Part shown: piece after piece, positions 1 to 9,864 of the stretch
Layout: each line of letters opens with the position of its first letter
How positions within the stretch are numbered: the stretch's first letter is position 1
DNA from: Pararhizobium sp. A13
Lineage (GTDB): Bacteria; Pseudomonadota; Alphaproteobacteria; Rhizobiales; Rhizobiaceae
Reading direction: 5' to 3'
Assembly: GCF_040126305.1 (NCBI RefSeq)
Contig: NZ_CP149510.1
Location: 3,111,001 to 3,175,000, forward strand
DNA: 64,000 nucleotides
Translations under genes and position numbers: made by a program
Notes under the pieces: generated by a model
Told to the model about the DNA's origin: nothing
Database searches by the model: none
What the model saw: only the letters and a program-made list of their open reading frames with translations

Positions 1-1
1 G

Positions 2-805
2 GTTGTCATCGCCACCAAGGGTATCGACCTGTCGGTCGGCGCCGTCATGGCCATCTGCGGCGCCGTTGCCGCCGCCTCCAGCGTGCGGGGGGATCCGCTG
101 ATCGTCACGCTGTTGCTGGCGATTGGCACAGGCCTCATTTGCGGCGTCTGGAATGGCTTTCTTGTGTCCATCCTCAATATCCAGCCCATCATCGCCACGC
201 TGGTCCTGATGGTCGCAGGACGCGGCATCGCGCAACTGGTGACCGAGGGCGCAATCCTGACCTTCAATGATCCCGGTCTGATCTTCATCGGGAGCGGCGC
301 TTTCGCGGGCCTGCCAATGCCTGTTGTCATATGGCTGGTATTCGGCATCGCGGTTGCGCTTCTGGTGCGGCGAACAGCGCTCGGCATGCTGATCGAGGCC
401 GTTGGGATCAACCGCCGCGCCAGCACGCTTTCGGGCATTCAGACGCCGCTGCTGCTGATGGCGGCCTATATGCTTTCCGGCCTTTGCGCAGCCATCGCCG
501 GCCTGATCGTCACCGCCGACATCAAGGGCGCGGACGCCAACAATGCCGGCTTGTGGCTGGAACTGGATGCCATCCTTGCGGTCGTCGTCGGGGGCACCTC
601 GCTGCTCGGCGGCCGTTTCAGCATCATCGCTTCCCTGGCAGGCGCGATGATCATTCAGGCTGTGAACACCGGTATCCTTCTGTCCGGCTTCCCGCCGGAA
701 TTCAACCTGATCATCAAGGCCGCCATCATCGTCATCATCCTCGTCATCCAGTCGCCGCGCGTGCAGGCCGGAGTGACCTTTCTCAGCCGAAAATCCATCC
801 GATGA
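2..805 (+). CDS. ytfT: Sugar ABC transporter permease, YtfT type (5' end cut by window)
   Basis: This is an inner-membrane permease subunit of a carbohydrate ABC importer of the YtfT/RbsC class (BPD_transp_2 family). The reading frame is already open at base 2, so the N-terminus lies outside the window. The visible part begins at the conserved GIDLSVGAVMAI segment and contains the family signatures ADIKGADANNAGLWLELDAI and GGRF near the C-terminus. It closely follows the order of motifs in E. coli YtfT, the galactofuranose transporter, although the substrate here is an inference. Its TGA overlaps the ATG of the next permease (ATGA), so the two are translationally coupled. The ATPase and periplasmic binding protein are expected upstream, beyond the window. 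Confidence 0.9.
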   Translation, partial: VVIATKGIDLSVGAVMAICGAVAAASSVRGDPLIVTLLLAIGTGLICGVWNGFLVSILNIQPIIATLVLMVAGRGIAQLVTEGAILTFNDPGLIFIGSGAFAGLPMPVVIWLVFGIAVALLVRRTALGMLIEAVGINRRASTLSGIQTPLLLMAAYMLSGLCAAIAGLIVTADIKGADANNAGLWLELDAILAVVVGGTSLLGGRFSIIASLAGAMIIQAVNTGILLSGFPPEFNLIIKAAIIVIILVIQSPRVQAGVTFLSRKSIR

Positions 806-1770
806 ACCAGAAATACCTTCCGCTGATTGCGACCATCATCATCTTCATCGTTTCCTATGCCGCCTGCGCGGTGCAGTATCCGAACATCCTGTCCACGCGC
901 GTGATCGGCAATCTTCTGACCGACAACGCCTTTCTTGGCATCGCCGCCGTCGGCATGACCTTCGTTATCCTGTCTGGCGGCATCGACCTGTCGATCGGCT
1001 CGGTCATTGCCTTCACCGGCATTTTCCTCGCCGTCATGCTGGAGAGCACCAGCATCCACCCACTCGCAGCCTTCGTTCTGGTCCTTGTCATCACCACGAT
1101 GTTTGGCGCGATCATGGGCGCGATCATCCACTATCTGGAAATGCCGGCCTTCATCGTCACGCTCGCCGGCATGTTTCTGGCGCGCGGCATGGCCTTCGTG
1201 CTGTCGATCGATTCCATCCCGATCAAGCATCCGTTCTACGGCACGATGAAGAGCTTCTACTACAAACTGCCGGGCGGCGGCCGGATTACGTTGATCGGCG
1301 GATTGATGCTTCTGGTCTTTGCGATCGGCATACTGCTTGCCCAGCGGACGCGCTTCGGCACCAACGTTTACGCGCTCGGCGGTGGCGCGCAAACCTCGGC
1401 GCTGATGGGCGTTCCGGTCGGGCGCACGACGATTCTGATCTATGGCCTGTCCGGCTTTCTCGCCGGGCTTTCGGGAATCGTTTATTCCCTATACACATCA
1501 GCAGGTTATTCGCTCGCAACCGTTGGTGTCGAGTTGGACGCGATTGCTGCGGTGGTAATCGGTGGAACGCTTCTGACAGGGGGCGCCGGGTTTGTTGGAG
1601 GAACACTCGTCGGCGTTTTGATCCAGGGACTGATCCAGACCTACATCACCTTCGATGGCTCGCTGTCGAGTTGGTGGACGAAAATTCTGATCGGTGCTTT
1701 GCTGTTTGCATTCATTCTGATGCAAAAGGGGATACTGTTATTGTCGCGCCAGAACAAAAGGTATTCCTGA
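802..1770 (+). CDS. yjfF: Sugar ABC transporter permease, YjfF type
   Basis: This is the second permease of the same importer, 322 aa starting at the ATG at 802 that overlaps the upstream stop. An ORF reading further upstream exists, but the overlap and the MNQKYLPL start with an immediate membrane segment argue for 802. It is hydrophobic throughout and carries the family motif VGMTFVILSGGIDLSIGSVIAF, written here in parts: FVILSGGIDLSIGS, then ELDAIAAVVIGGTLLTGG and LIQTYITFDGSLSSWWTKI near the end. These match the YjfF/RbsC family in order. A heterodimeric YtfT-YjfF pore is the expected arrangement. Confidence 0.9.
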   Translation: MNQKYLPLIATIIIFIVSYAACAVQYPNILSTRVIGNLLTDNAFLGIAAVGMTFVILSGGIDLSIGSVIAFTGIFLAVMLESTSIHPLAAFVLVLVITTMFGAIMGAIIHYLEMPAFIVTLAGMFLARGMAFVLSIDSIPIKHPFYGTMKSFYYKLPGGGRITLIGGLMLLVFAIGILLAQRTRFGTNVYALGGGAQTSALMGVPVGRTTILIYGLSGFLAGLSGIVYSLYTSAGYSLATVGVELDAIAAVVIGGTLLTGGAGFVGGTLVGVLIQGLIQTYITFDGSLSSWWTKILIGALLFAFILMQKGILLLSRQNKRYS

Positions 1771-1782
1771 GGAGGGAGACAC

Positions 1783-2547
1783 TTGCGTAAGGGGCTGCTC
1801 GAAACCGTCATTACCGGTGCCAACACGCGCACAAGCCACGCGCAGGTGGTGGACGAACTGGGCAAAGCCATTGTCTCGGGAGAGTTTCCCGTTGGCTCCA
1901 TCCTGCCGGGAGATCCGGAGCTCGCGATGCGGTTCAAGGTTTCCCGCACTGTTTTGCGCGAAGCGATGAAGACCTTGGCAGCAAAGGGCCTGATTGTCCC
2001 GCGCGCCCGAATCGGCACACGGGTCACCGCCAAGAACCAGTGGAACCTGTTCGACAGCGATGTGCTGACCTGGCATTTCCACGGCGGCGTCGACGAAGAT
2101 TTCCTCTATCACCTCAGCGAAATCCGGTTGGCGTTCGAGCCGCATGCGGCAGCCCTTGCGGCGGTCAACGCAACGGAAGCGGAGATCAGCGGCATGATGC
2201 GGCTGGCTGTGGCCATGGGTGACCCCGAGCACACGGCCGAGACGCTGGCGATGGCCGATCTGCGCTTTCATCTCGCCGTGGTCGAGGCTTCCGGCAACCC
2301 GTTCATGCGCACCGTCGGTAGTCTGATCGAGGCCGCACTCGTCGGCATCTTCAAGTTGAGTTCGCCCGCATCTGGCCGGGATCAGATCGATGATGTTGCG
2401 CGCACTCATATCCGCATCGTCGAGCAGATAAGCCGGCGCGACGAGGCCGGCGCCCGCGCCGCCATGGAGAATGTCATCCGCGTCGGGCGGGACCGCGTTC
2501 GCGTGGCACTACGGGAACTTGCTGAAGCGAAACCTCTCAGCCGATAA
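1783..2547 (+). CDS. FadR/GntR-family transcriptional regulator (FCD domain)
   Basis: 254-aa DNA-binding regulator starting with TTG, chosen because a strong GAGGAGGG Shine-Dalgarno sits just upstream at about 1770-1777. The N-terminal winged helix (about residues 25-80, with SRTVLREAMKTLAAKGLI) is typical of GntR proteins. The rest is an all-helical FCD ligand-binding domain with histidines in RFHLAVVEASGNPFM and RTHIRIVEQ that usually bind a metal and a carboxylate or sugar acid. It lies 12 nt after yjfF and is very probably cotranscribed with it, so it likely regulates this sugar transport operon; the ligand cannot be told from sequence. Confidence 0.88.
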   Translation: MRKGLLETVITGANTRTSHAQVVDELGKAIVSGEFPVGSILPGDPELAMRFKVSRTVLREAMKTLAAKGLIVPRARIGTRVTAKNQWNLFDSDVLTWHFHGGVDEDFLYHLSEIRLAFEPHAAALAAVNATEAEISGMMRLAVAMGDPEHTAETLAMADLRFHLAVVEASGNPFMRTVGSLIEAALVGIFKLSSPASGRDQIDDVARTHIRIVEQISRRDEAGARAAMENVIRVGRDRVRVALRELAEAKPLSR

Positions 2548-2728
2548 GACTGGCGTCCGGCGGCAAAACCCAGAGGTGTTCGTTCCGGCATTTGGAGCCC
2601 TTCGGCAAAAGAACGGCAATTCCACCGTTGCCGCCTTGCTGCCATTGCATCTTCCGCCTATTTGATAGGGCTACAGCTTGCGGCCGCATATCCGGCGCGC
2701 AGATCTCCATCAACGGTGTCCGAGGGTT

Positions 2729-4003
2729 ATGTTCGAACTGATTGTCATTTTCGTGCTCTTATTGATCAATGCGTTTTTCGCGCTTTCGGAAATGGCAATT
2801 GTATCTGCAAGCCGGCCTCTGCTGCGGCAGATGGCAAAACAGGGCAACAGCCGCGCCGAACTGGCGCTGCGGCTTGCCGAAGATCCCGGCAAATTCCTCT
2901 CGACCGTCCAGGTCGGCATCACGCTGGTCGGCACGCTGGCCGGTACCTATGGCGGTGCCACCATCGCCGAAAAAATTGCGCCGGCGCTCAACGCCGTCAG
3001 CTGGATCAATCCCTATGGCAGCACGGTCGCGGTCGCAGTCGTCGTGACGCTCATCACCTACATGTCGGTGGTGATCGGGGAACTTATCCCGAAGCAACTG
3101 GCCCTGAGGAACTCGGAAGGCGTGGCGATGTTCGTCGCCGGACCGATGTTGTTCCTCTCTCGCCTGGCGGCACCCGTCGTCTATCTGTTCGAGACCTCGG
3201 CAGCGCTTTTCATAAGGATGTTCGGCGTATCGATCGACAGCGATCACGTGACGGAAGAAGAGGTGCAGGCGATAATGGCCGAGGGCGTCGAAAGCGGTGC
3301 GATCGAGAAATCGGAACATGAGATGCTTAGGCGGATCATTCGGCTCGGCGACCGCAACGTCAAATCGATCATGACGCATCGCACCGAAGTGAGCTTTATC
3401 GAAGTCACCGATTCTCTCGAAACGATCCGCGCCAAGATCGAACAATCCTCGCATTCTCGCTATCCGGTCATCGACGCCAATGATGAAGTGTTGGGCGCGG
3501 TCCTCGTCAAGGAGGTGCTGAACGCGCCGGGCAGGGGCTTCAATATTCGCAACTTCATCAAGGATATTCACACCTTGCCGGAAACGGCCTCCTGCTTGAA
3601 AGCGCTCGAGGCCTTCAAGTCGTCGCATATCAACATGGCGATGATCGTCGACGAATATGGCAGTATCGAAGGGATCATCACCACGGCTGATATTCTTGAG
3701 GCGATCGTCGGCGTGCTGCCGTCCAACTACGACGACATCGAGCATGCGTTGATTCGGCTTCGCGACGACGGTTCCTATCTGGTTGATGGACGCACTCCGA
3801 TCGATGAAATCCATCTGACGATTGGCATCGATGAAATCGATTCGGACGGAAACTACGAAACGATCTCCGGTTTCCTCGTACAGCAGTTGCGCAAGAACCC
3901 GGAAGAGGGCGATGTCACGGAAGCCTTCGGATACCGTTTCGAGGTCATCGACATGGACGGGCGCCGCATCGACAAGATCCTGGTCTCGCGCGCCGCGCAT
4001 TGA
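2729..4003 (+). CDS. CNNM/TlyC-like membrane protein with CBS pair and CorC_HlyC domain
   Basis: 424 aa from the ATG at 2729. An upstream in-frame ATG at 2678 exists, but the residues it adds are not membrane-like, and the true N-terminus MFELIVIFVLLLINAFFALSE opens the DUF21/CNNM transmembrane domain (about residues 1-180). It is followed by a cytoplasmic pair of CBS domains (about 200-320; SIMTHRTEVSFIEV and DEYGSIEGIITTADILEAIVG regions) and a C-terminal CorC_HlyC domain (about 335-420). Members are divalent-cation efflux or homeostasis proteins; 'hemolysin' is a historical name. It is flanked by intergenic space and appears monocistronic. Confidence 0.88.
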   Translation: MFELIVIFVLLLINAFFALSEMAIVSASRPLLRQMAKQGNSRAELALRLAEDPGKFLSTVQVGITLVGTLAGTYGGATIAEKIAPALNAVSWINPYGSTVAVAVVVTLITYMSVVIGELIPKQLALRNSEGVAMFVAGPMLFLSRLAAPVVYLFETSAALFIRMFGVSIDSDHVTEEEVQAIMAEGVESGAIEKSEHEMLRRIIRLGDRNVKSIMTHRTEVSFIEVTDSLETIRAKIEQSSHSRYPVIDANDEVLGAVLVKEVLNAPGRGFNIRNFIKDIHTLPETASCLKALEAFKSSHINMAMIVDEYGSIEGIITTADILEAIVGVLPSNYDDIEHALIRLRDDGSYLVDGRTPIDEIHLTIGIDEIDSDGNYETISGFLVQQLRKNPEEGDVTEAFGYRFEVIDMDGRRIDKILVSRAAH

Positions 4004-4020
4004 AGTGTCCTTGAAAAGCA

Positions 4021-4047
4021 AAAAGGCCGGGACTAACCCGACCTTTC
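4021..4047. terminator. Likely terminator after the CNNM gene
   Basis: A 10-bp stem AAAGGCCGGG / CCCGACCTTT with one mismatch and a 5-nt loop lies 17 nt after the CNNM stop. The T-run is only three bases, so it is a moderate call. Being symmetrical, it could also serve the leftward 48-aa gene. Confidence 0.5.
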
Positions 4048-4159
4048 CTCAATTCGCTTGCGTATGACCTGCTAGTCCATCCGTAGTCAGATCAACTGGA
4101 CGAATTATTCGACTGCTTTGGTTAATAAAAGATTGCCGTGTCGATCTCGTGACGGATTT

Positions 4160-4306
4160 TTAGTTTTCCTGGATCGAAACGCCACCTTTGCCGATCTTCA
4201 ATTCGATGCCGGCCGGCTGGGTTTCCTTATCATAAACATAAATCCCGAGGACCACGGCGAGGACGGCGAGACCCCCGATGATCATGTAGAGCGCATTGCG
4301 ACTCAC
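4160..4306 (-). CDS. Small single-pass membrane protein, 48 aa, unknown function
   Basis: A GTG-initiated 48-codon reading frame preceded by a good AAGGAA ribosome site. The protein begins MSRNALYMIIGGLAVLAVVL, a clear transmembrane helix (about residues 6-25), and continues with YDKETQPAGIELKIGKGGVSIQEN, a short charged tail that would face the periplasm or cytoplasm. The GIELKIGKGG stretch looks like a single beta-hairpin rather than random sequence, and the codon usage matches neighbouring genes. It lies 92 nt downstream of moeA on the same strand and may be the last gene of that transcript. I do not recognise a named family. Confidence 0.75.
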   Translation of the reverse strand: MSRNALYMIIGGLAVLAVVLGIYVYDKETQPAGIELKIGKGGVSIQEN

Positions 4307-4398
4307 GGCGGTTCCTTCCCTGCGCGACCGTCATTTACTTGACAGTAGATAGGCGCACGCGGGCGTTCGGGAAGGGCGGAAAGTCGAGGAAGAAGCCG

Positions 4399-5622
4399 TT
4401 AGCGAGCCGGTTGCCGCAGGATCATGACATCGCAGATGGTGCCGGCTTCCGCTTCCGGCGCAAAAGGCGCCCGGATGATCAGGCAATCGGACTGGGCAAA
4501 GACCTGCATCATCGAGGAATCCTGACGCGAGAACGTCTCTGCCTGAAGTGTTCCGTCGCTGTCGCGCGACAGCCGCGCGCGAACATAGTCCTGGCGCTTG
4601 TCGTTGGCGGCAAGCGCGGTCACGGTCCTTGCCTTGCCGCCGCGGTCGCGCGCGGGCAGGGAGCCGAGATGGCGCAGCAGCGGTTCGAGGAACAAAAGGG
4701 CACAGACAAGACTCGACACCGGGTTTCCGGGCAGCCCGAGCACGGTCATGCCATCGAGGGTTCCGACCATCAGTGGCTTACCGGGGCGCATGGCGATCTG
4801 CCAGAAATCGAGCGTCATACCGCTTGCGACCAGCGTCGATTGGACGAGATCGTGATCTCCGACCGAAGCCCCCCCCAAAGTCACCAGCACATCGGCGCGC
4901 TTGGCGCGTGCTTCGGCGACGGCCGCCGCGATGGCGGCCCTGTCGTCGCGAACAATCCCGAGATCGATGACCTCGGCACCGTTGTCGCGCGCGATCGCTG
5001 CTACGCCGTATGTGTTCGACGCAATGATCTTGTCGGGGCCTGGAATGCTTCCGGGCGGCAGGAGTTCGTCGCCGGTTGCAAGGATCGCCACCTTTGGGCG
5101 AGCGAAAACCGGAAGCTCCGGATGGTTCATGCCCGCGGCGACGGTCAGCCGCCCCGCATCCAGCAGTTCGCCCTTCCGCAGCACGACGTCATCGGCACGA
5201 AAATCCTGACCCTTCGGGCGGATATGGCGGCCCTTTGCGGGAGCGAAGATGGTGCGGATGCGCTTGTCCGCGGTAATTTCAGCATCTTCCTGGATCAGCA
5301 CAGTATCGGCGCCGGACGGAACGGGAGCGCCGGTGAAGATACGCACGACCTCGCCGGGGCCGATATGGCCTGTAAAGCCACGCCCGGCCGCCGATTGGCC
5401 GATGACGGTCAGCTCAGCGCCAATGGTTGCGAAGTCCTCTTGACGCCCGGCATAACCATCCATGGCAGAATTGTCGAAGGCCGGATGCGTCAGCCGTGCG
5501 GCGACATCCTCGGCCAGCACGCGCCCCGCGGCAGCGTGCAGCCCGATCATTTCAGAACGCCGTATCGGCGCTGCTCCACGGAGCAACCTGCCCAGGGCAT
5601 CCGAAACAGGCAGCAAAGCCAT
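4399..5622 (-). CDS. moeA: Molybdopterin molybdenumtransferase MoeA
   Basis: 407 aa, cytoplasmic. It inserts molybdate into adenylylated molybdopterin during molybdenum cofactor synthesis. The family motifs are in order: HPAFDNSAMDGYA near residue 60, LATGDELLPPG, TLGGASVGDHDLVQ, and GLPGNPVSSLVCALLF. The start at 5622 was chosen over a longer ORF because the upstream extension is unlike any protein and because this ATG overlaps the moaC stop (ATGA), giving translational coupling. Length is normal for the family. Confidence 0.95.
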   Translation of the reverse strand: MALLPVSDALGRLLRGAAPIRRSEMIGLHAAAGRVLAEDVAARLTHPAFDNSAMDGYAGRQEDFATIGAELTVIGQSAAGRGFTGHIGPGEVVRIFTGAPVPSGADTVLIQEDAEITADKRIRTIFAPAKGRHIRPKGQDFRADDVVLRKGELLDAGRLTVAAGMNHPELPVFARPKVAILATGDELLPPGSIPGPDKIIASNTYGVAAIARDNGAEVIDLGIVRDDRAAIAAAVAEARAKRADVLVTLGGASVGDHDLVQSTLVASGMTLDFWQIAMRPGKPLMVGTLDGMTVLGLPGNPVSSLVCALLFLEPLLRHLGSLPARDRGGKARTVTALAANDKRQDYVRARLSRDSDGTLQAETFSRQDSSMMQVFAQSDCLIIRAPFAPEAEAGTICDVMILRQPAR

Positions 5623-6113
5623 CAGCCCTCCTTGCGGACAAAATCGCCCGAGCGCCCGCCGGACTTGCGAACAAGCCGGATGCCACCGATCTCCATCTCG
5701 CGATCGGCTGCCTTGGCCATGTCGTAGATCGTCAGACAGGCGACGCTTGCGGCAGTCAGCGCTTCCATTTCGACCCCGGTGCGGCCAGTGAGCTTGGCCA
5801 TCGCCTCGATCCGCAGGCCGGGCAGGGCCTCGTCCGGCGTAATCTCCACAGAGACCTTGGAGAGCATGAGCGGATGGCAAAGCGGAATGAGATTGGCCGT
5901 CTGCTTGGCCGCCATGATGCCGGCAAGACGTGCGGTGGCGATCACGTCGCCCTTTTTGGCGTTACCCTTGAGAATGAGGTCGAGCGTTTCCGGCCGCATC
6001 CGGACATGCCCCTCGGCAACGGCGATGCGAACGGTCTCCTCCTTGTCGCCGACATCAACCATATCGGCCTCGCCGCCAGCACCGATATGGGTAAGGGAGG
6101 GCTTGGACATCAC
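5622..6113 (-). CDS. moaC: Cyclic pyranopterin monophosphate synthase MoaC
   Basis: 163 aa, the normal size for MoaC, which completes the conversion of GTP-derived 3',8-cyclo-GTP to cyclic pyranopterin monophosphate, the first molybdopterin precursor. Recognisable motifs are [17 protein letters not shown] at the N-terminus, [12 protein letters not shown] in the middle, and the conserved end [18 protein letters not shown]. It overlaps trpC upstream and moeA downstream by ATGA junctions, so it sits in one tightly coupled transcript. Confidence 0.95.
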   Translation of the reverse strand: MMSKPSLTHIGAGGEADMVDVGDKEETVRIAVAEGHVRMRPETLDLILKGNAKKGDVIATARLAGIMAAKQTANLIPLCHPLMLSKVSVEITPDEALPGLRIEAMAKLTGRTGVEMEALTAASVACLTIYDMAKAADREMEIGGIRLVRKSGGRSGDFVRKEG

Positions 6114-6925
6114 TCGGCGGCCAGGATGCCGGCGGAACCGGTGAGAAGCGCTCGCGTCGCCGTGGTCACATCGTCCTTGCGCATCAGGCTCTCGCCGACG
6201 AGGAAGGTGGAAATGCCGCTTTTTGCCAACCGGACGCAGTCCTCATGCGTGAAGATGCCGCTTTCGCCGACCAGCAGCCGATCGGCGGGAACCAGCGGCG
6301 CCAACTTCTCGGACAAGGCGATATCGACCTCGAAAGTCTTAAGGTTGCGATTGTTGATACCGACGAGCGGCGAGGCGAGCTTTAGCGCGCGCTCGAGTTC
6401 TTCCTCGTCATGGACCTCGACAAGCACGTCCATGCCCAGCGAAAACGCCTCGTCCTCCAGCCTTTGTGCATCGTTGTCGTTGAGCGATGCCATGATGAGC
6501 AGGATGCAGTCGGCACCCCACGCGCGGGCTTCATGAACCTGAAAGGTGTCGAACATGAAGTCCTTGCGCAGCGCTGGAAGCGAACAGGCGTTTCGCGCAG
6601 CCGTCAGGAACGCCGGCGCGCCTTGGAAGCTCGGACCGTCGGTCAGCACCGAAAGGCAGGCAGCGCCGCCAGCTTCATAGGCCTTCGCAAGAGCCGGCGG
6701 GTCGAAATCAGCACGAATGAGGCCCTTGGAGGGGCTTGCCTTCTTGATCTCGGCGATGAGTCCGAAGCCGCCTTGGGCTCGCTTCGCATCGAGAGCCTTG
6801 AAGAAACTGCGCGGCGCTTCCTGATCCGCGGCCAACGCCTTCAGGTCGGCAAGGCTAACGCTGGCCTTGGCTGCGGCGATTTCTTCGCGCTTGTAGATCT
6901 CGATCTTCTGCAGGATGTCGGCCAT
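6110..6925 (-). CDS. trpC: Indole-3-glycerol-phosphate synthase
   Basis: 271-aa single-function TIM-barrel enzyme that converts CdRP to indole-3-glycerol phosphate in tryptophan synthesis. Visible signatures include [15 protein letters not shown] with the catalytic lysine and [22 protein letters not shown], and [12 protein letters not shown]. It follows trpD by 11 nt and overlaps moaC by 4 nt. The mix of tryptophan and molybdopterin genes in one operon is usual for rhizobia. Confidence 0.95.
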   Translation of the reverse strand: MADILQKIEIYKREEIAAAKASVSLADLKALAADQEAPRSFFKALDAKRAQGGFGLIAEIKKASPSKGLIRADFDPPALAKAYEAGGAACLSVLTDGPSFQGAPAFLTAARNACSLPALRKDFMFDTFQVHEARAWGADCILLIMASLNDNDAQRLEDEAFSLGMDVLVEVHDEEELERALKLASPLVGINNRNLKTFEVDIALSEKLAPLVPADRLLVGESGIFTHEDCVRLAKSGISTFLVGESLMRKDDVTTATRALLTGSAGILAAE

Positions 6926-6936
6926 CGAGTTTCTCC

Positions 6937-7950
6937 TTACGCCGCGTTCGAGACGCGGATAAGCCGTTCCAGCGTTGCATTCGCAGCGCCGCTTGTCAGC
7001 GACTGACGGGCGAGATCCATGCCTTCGCTCAGGCTGGTCGCGCGTCCGGCAATCACCAGCGATGCGGCCGCATTGGCAAGCGAGATGTCACGGTAAGGCG
7101 TTGCATCGCCTTCGAGGACGCCCTTGAGCGCCACGGCATTATGTGCGCCGTCGCCGCCCTTGAGATCGGCAAGCAAAACCGTCTCGAGCCCGAAATCATC
7201 GGGCGTCAATTCGAAGGTGCGGATAGCGCCGTTCTCCAGCGCCGCGACCTGCGTCACGCCGGTTGTGGTGATTTCGTCCAGGCCCTCGCCATGCACGACC
7301 CAGACGCTTTTCGAACCGAGATCGCGCAGCACTTCGGCGACCGGAACAAGCCATTGCGGCGCAAAGACGCCGACAAGCTGCCGCGTAACGCCGGCCGGGT
7401 TCGACAGAGGCCCAAGCAGATTGAAGATCGTCCGCGTGCCGAGTTCGACGCGAGTCGGGCCGACATGGCGCATGGCCGAATGATGCTGTTGGGCGAACAT
7501 GAAGCCGAGACCGGCTTCCGAGATGCAGCGCGAAATAGCCTCGGGGCCGATATCGAGCTTGACGCCGAGGCAGGACAGCGCGTCCGCCGTGCCGGACTTG
7601 GAACTCAGAGCGCGGTTGCCGTGCTTCGCCACTGGCACACCTGCGCCGGCAACGATCAGGGCCGCCAGCGTCGAGATATTGTAGGTCCCGGCACCGTCAC
7701 CGCCGGTTCCAACGATATCGATCGCGTCTGCCGGTGCCTCTACGGTCAACATGCGTGCCCGCATGGCGCCAACCGCGCCGACGATCTCGTCCACCGTCTC
7801 GCCGCGCACGCGCAGCGCCATCAGGAAGCCGCCGATCTGCGAAGGCGTTGCTTCGCCCGACATGATGATCTCGAACGCGGCGCGCGCATCCTCGCGGTTC
7901 AGCGCCTCTCCCGCTGCGGCCTTGGCGACAAAAGGCTTCAAATCCGGCAT
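6937..7950 (-). CDS. trpD: Anthranilate phosphoribosyltransferase
   Basis: 337 aa, homodimeric cytoplasmic enzyme joining anthranilate to PRPP. The PRPP-binding motif [17 protein letters not shown] is near residue 80, followed by [19 protein letters not shown] and the anthranilate-site region [17 protein letters not shown]. Length and motif order are normal. It starts 18 nt after the stop of ppiD and so is probably read from the same promoter. Confidence 0.95.
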   Translation of the reverse strand: MPDLKPFVAKAAAGEALNREDARAAFEIIMSGEATPSQIGGFLMALRVRGETVDEIVGAVGAMRARMLTVEAPADAIDIVGTGGDGAGTYNISTLAALIVAGAGVPVAKHGNRALSSKSGTADALSCLGVKLDIGPEAISRCISEAGLGFMFAQQHHSAMRHVGPTRVELGTRTIFNLLGPLSNPAGVTRQLVGVFAPQWLVPVAEVLRDLGSKSVWVVHGEGLDEITTTGVTQVAALENGAIRTFELTPDDFGLETVLLADLKGGDGAHNAVALKGVLEGDATPYRDISLANAAASLVIAGRATSLSEGMDLARQSLTSGAANATLERLIRVSNAA

Positions 7951-7968
7951 GCAGGTATGTCCTTTGCT

Positions 7969-9864
7969 TTACCGCTGCTGCGACAGGGCGAGGTCTGCGA
8001 GCTGCTGATTGATCGTCACACCGTAGCCCTTCTGAAGCTCGCTGACCATCTGATCGAGAATATCGTCGCCGCTGGCCTGGGCGATGGCATTGATCTGCCG
8101 GTCGTCATTGTCGAGCGCGTCGCCGGGATTGCTGTCGTCCACTTCCGTGACCTTCAGCAGGATCTGACCCTCGCCACCGACGCCGGGAGCGTTGGCAGCC
8201 AGACCGTTTGCGCCACCGAAGGCGGCAGTGACTGCTGCCGGGCTGAGAGCCGCGTCTTCCGTGGAACGACGCAGTCCCGATTTGGTTTCGACGGCAATAC
8301 CGAGCTCGGCGGCAATCGCTGCCAGCGTCTCGCCCTTCTCGACCCGGCCTTTCAGCTCGGCAGCCTTTGCCGCAAGCGCGTTGCGCTGCTGTTCCGCCGT
8401 CCAGTCGGCGACGACCTTTTCGCGAGCTTCATCGAGCGTCCGGTCGCGCGCCGGCGTGACCTCTTGGACGTCGAACCAGACATAACCGTCGCGGCCGAGA
8501 TTGACCGGCAGGGTTTCCGCGCCGACCTCGGCCTTGAAGGCCTCTTCGAGCAAGGACTTCGCCTCGGGAATGCCGGCGATTTCCTCGCCTTCGGCATCGT
8601 TGCCGCGCGCGTCGACGGCGTTGAGGACGACCAGCTTGAGATTGGTCTGGTCGGCCGCTTCTTTCATCGACGCGCCGGAAACGCGAGCATCCTCGAACTT
8701 GTCATGGATCGCCATGATCTCGTTGCCGGCATTGGCAAGCGCCAACTCGTTGCGCAGCTCCTCCTTGACTTCGTCGAAGCTGCGAACGGTTTCCGGCTTG
8801 ATGTTGGTGACGCGCAGGATAACCGGGCCGAAGGCGCCTTCGACGACGGGCGTGGTCTGGCCATCGGCCGTGACGGCGAACGCGGCATCGGCAAGCTTGG
8901 CGTCGGGCATGCGGTCGCGGCTAAAGTCGCCGAGCAGGACATCGCTGGCCGTCTTGCCAGCGGCCGTGACGAGTTCGTCAAAGCTTGTACCCAAAGCAAG
9001 CTTGCCTGCCGCAGCGTCAGCTTCCGTCCGTGACGGGAAGGAGAGCTGCTCGACGGTGCGCGTCGCCGGCGTCCGGAAGCTGTCCTTGCGCTTGTCGTAT
9101 TCGGCGCGGATTTCCTCTTCGATCACAGAAGCAGGATCGGCGATGTCGGAGGGTTCCAGCTTCACATAGCTGATCTTGCGGAATTCCGGGGCGCGGTATT
9201 CTGCCTTGTGGCTTTCGTACCAGGGCTTCAACACGTCATCGGACGGGGCCTTGACCGGATCGATGTTGGCATTCGACAGCAGCAGGTAGTCGATCGTGCG
9301 TGTCTGGTTGCGGTATTGGCGCAGCGCGTCGCCCAGCACCTTCGGCGGGGTGTAGCCGTCCGACAGCGCTTCGACGATCTGCGAGCGGACGGCAACCTGG
9401 CTGCGATTGTTGATGTAGTCCTGTTCGCGCAGTCCGGCGTTACGCAGGACGCTCGAGAACGTCAGGCGGTCGAACTGGCCGTTGACGCCGCGAAATGCCG
9501 GGTCTTCGCTGATCAGCGTTGCCAGCCGGTCCTGTGACAAGCCGAGGTTCATATCATTGGAGAGCTGGTCGAGGGTCGCGCCCGCCACGAGCTGGGAATA
9601 GACCTGCGCTTCGACGCCGAAGGCCTTGGCCTGCTCGCGGCTCAGGCGGGTGCCGAACTGGCGGGAAAGCTGGGCGACCTGACGTTCGTAGGCGAGACGG
9701 AAATCGCTCGGCGACACTTTGACGTCGCCGACCGTCACCACCGCGTCGGAAGAGCCCGTAACGAGCGAAGTGGATACACCCCAGACACCGAAAGACACAA
9801 CAAGAAGGGCCATAAGCCCTTTGACGACCCAGGTCTGGGCGCCTCTTCTCAGGAATTCAAGCAT
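7969..9864 (-). CDS. ppiD: PpiD-like peptidylprolyl isomerase / SurA_N domain protein
   Basis: 631 aa, an inner-membrane-anchored periplasmic folding factor. The start at 9864 gives MLEFLRRGAQTWVVKGLMAL, an N-terminal anchor typical of PpiD; a longer ORF start at 9957 adds non-conserved residues. Residues about 35-170 form a SurA_N-like chaperone region, and the middle (about 240-370) resembles the parvulin (PpiC) domain. It is the first gene of the leftward run ppiD-trpD-trpC-moaC-moeA. In PpiD the parvulin domain often lacks activity, so catalysis is not certain. Confidence 0.85.
   Translation of the reverse strand: MLEFLRRGAQTWVVKGLMALLVVSFGVWGVSTSLVTGSSDAVVTVGDVKVSPSDFRLAYERQVAQLSRQFGTRLSREQAKAFGVEAQVYSQLVAGATLDQLSNDMNLGLSQDRLATLISEDPAFRGVNGQFDRLTFSSVLRNAGLREQDYINNRSQVAVRSQIVEALSDGYTPPKVLGDALRQYRNQTRTIDYLLLSNANIDPVKAPSDDVLKPWYESHKAEYRAPEFRKISYVKLEPSDIADPASVIEEEIRAEYDKRKDSFRTPATRTVEQLSFPSRTEADAAAGKLALGTSFDELVTAAGKTASDVLLGDFSRDRMPDAKLADAAFAVTADGQTTPVVEGAFGPVILRVTNIKPETVRSFDEVKEELRNELALANAGNEIMAIHDKFEDARVSGASMKEAADQTNLKLVVLNAVDARGNDAEGEEIAGIPEAKSLLEEAFKAEVGAETLPVNLGRDGYVWFDVQEVTPARDRTLDEAREKVVADWTAEQQRNALAAKAAELKGRVEKGETLAAIAAELGIAVETKSGLRRSTEDAALSPAAVTAAFGGANGLAANAPGVGGEGQILLKVTEVDDSNPGDALDNDDRQINAIAQASGDDILDQMVSELQKGYGVTINQQLADLALSQQR

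Noticed and set aside
655..1392. Long ORF antisense to yjfF (and many similar antisense ORFs over recG, mfd, uvrA, gyrA, glmS)
   Set aside because: They are rich in Arg, Asp, His and Gln, lack ribosome sites and known motifs, and mirror the codon bias of the real gene on the other strand.
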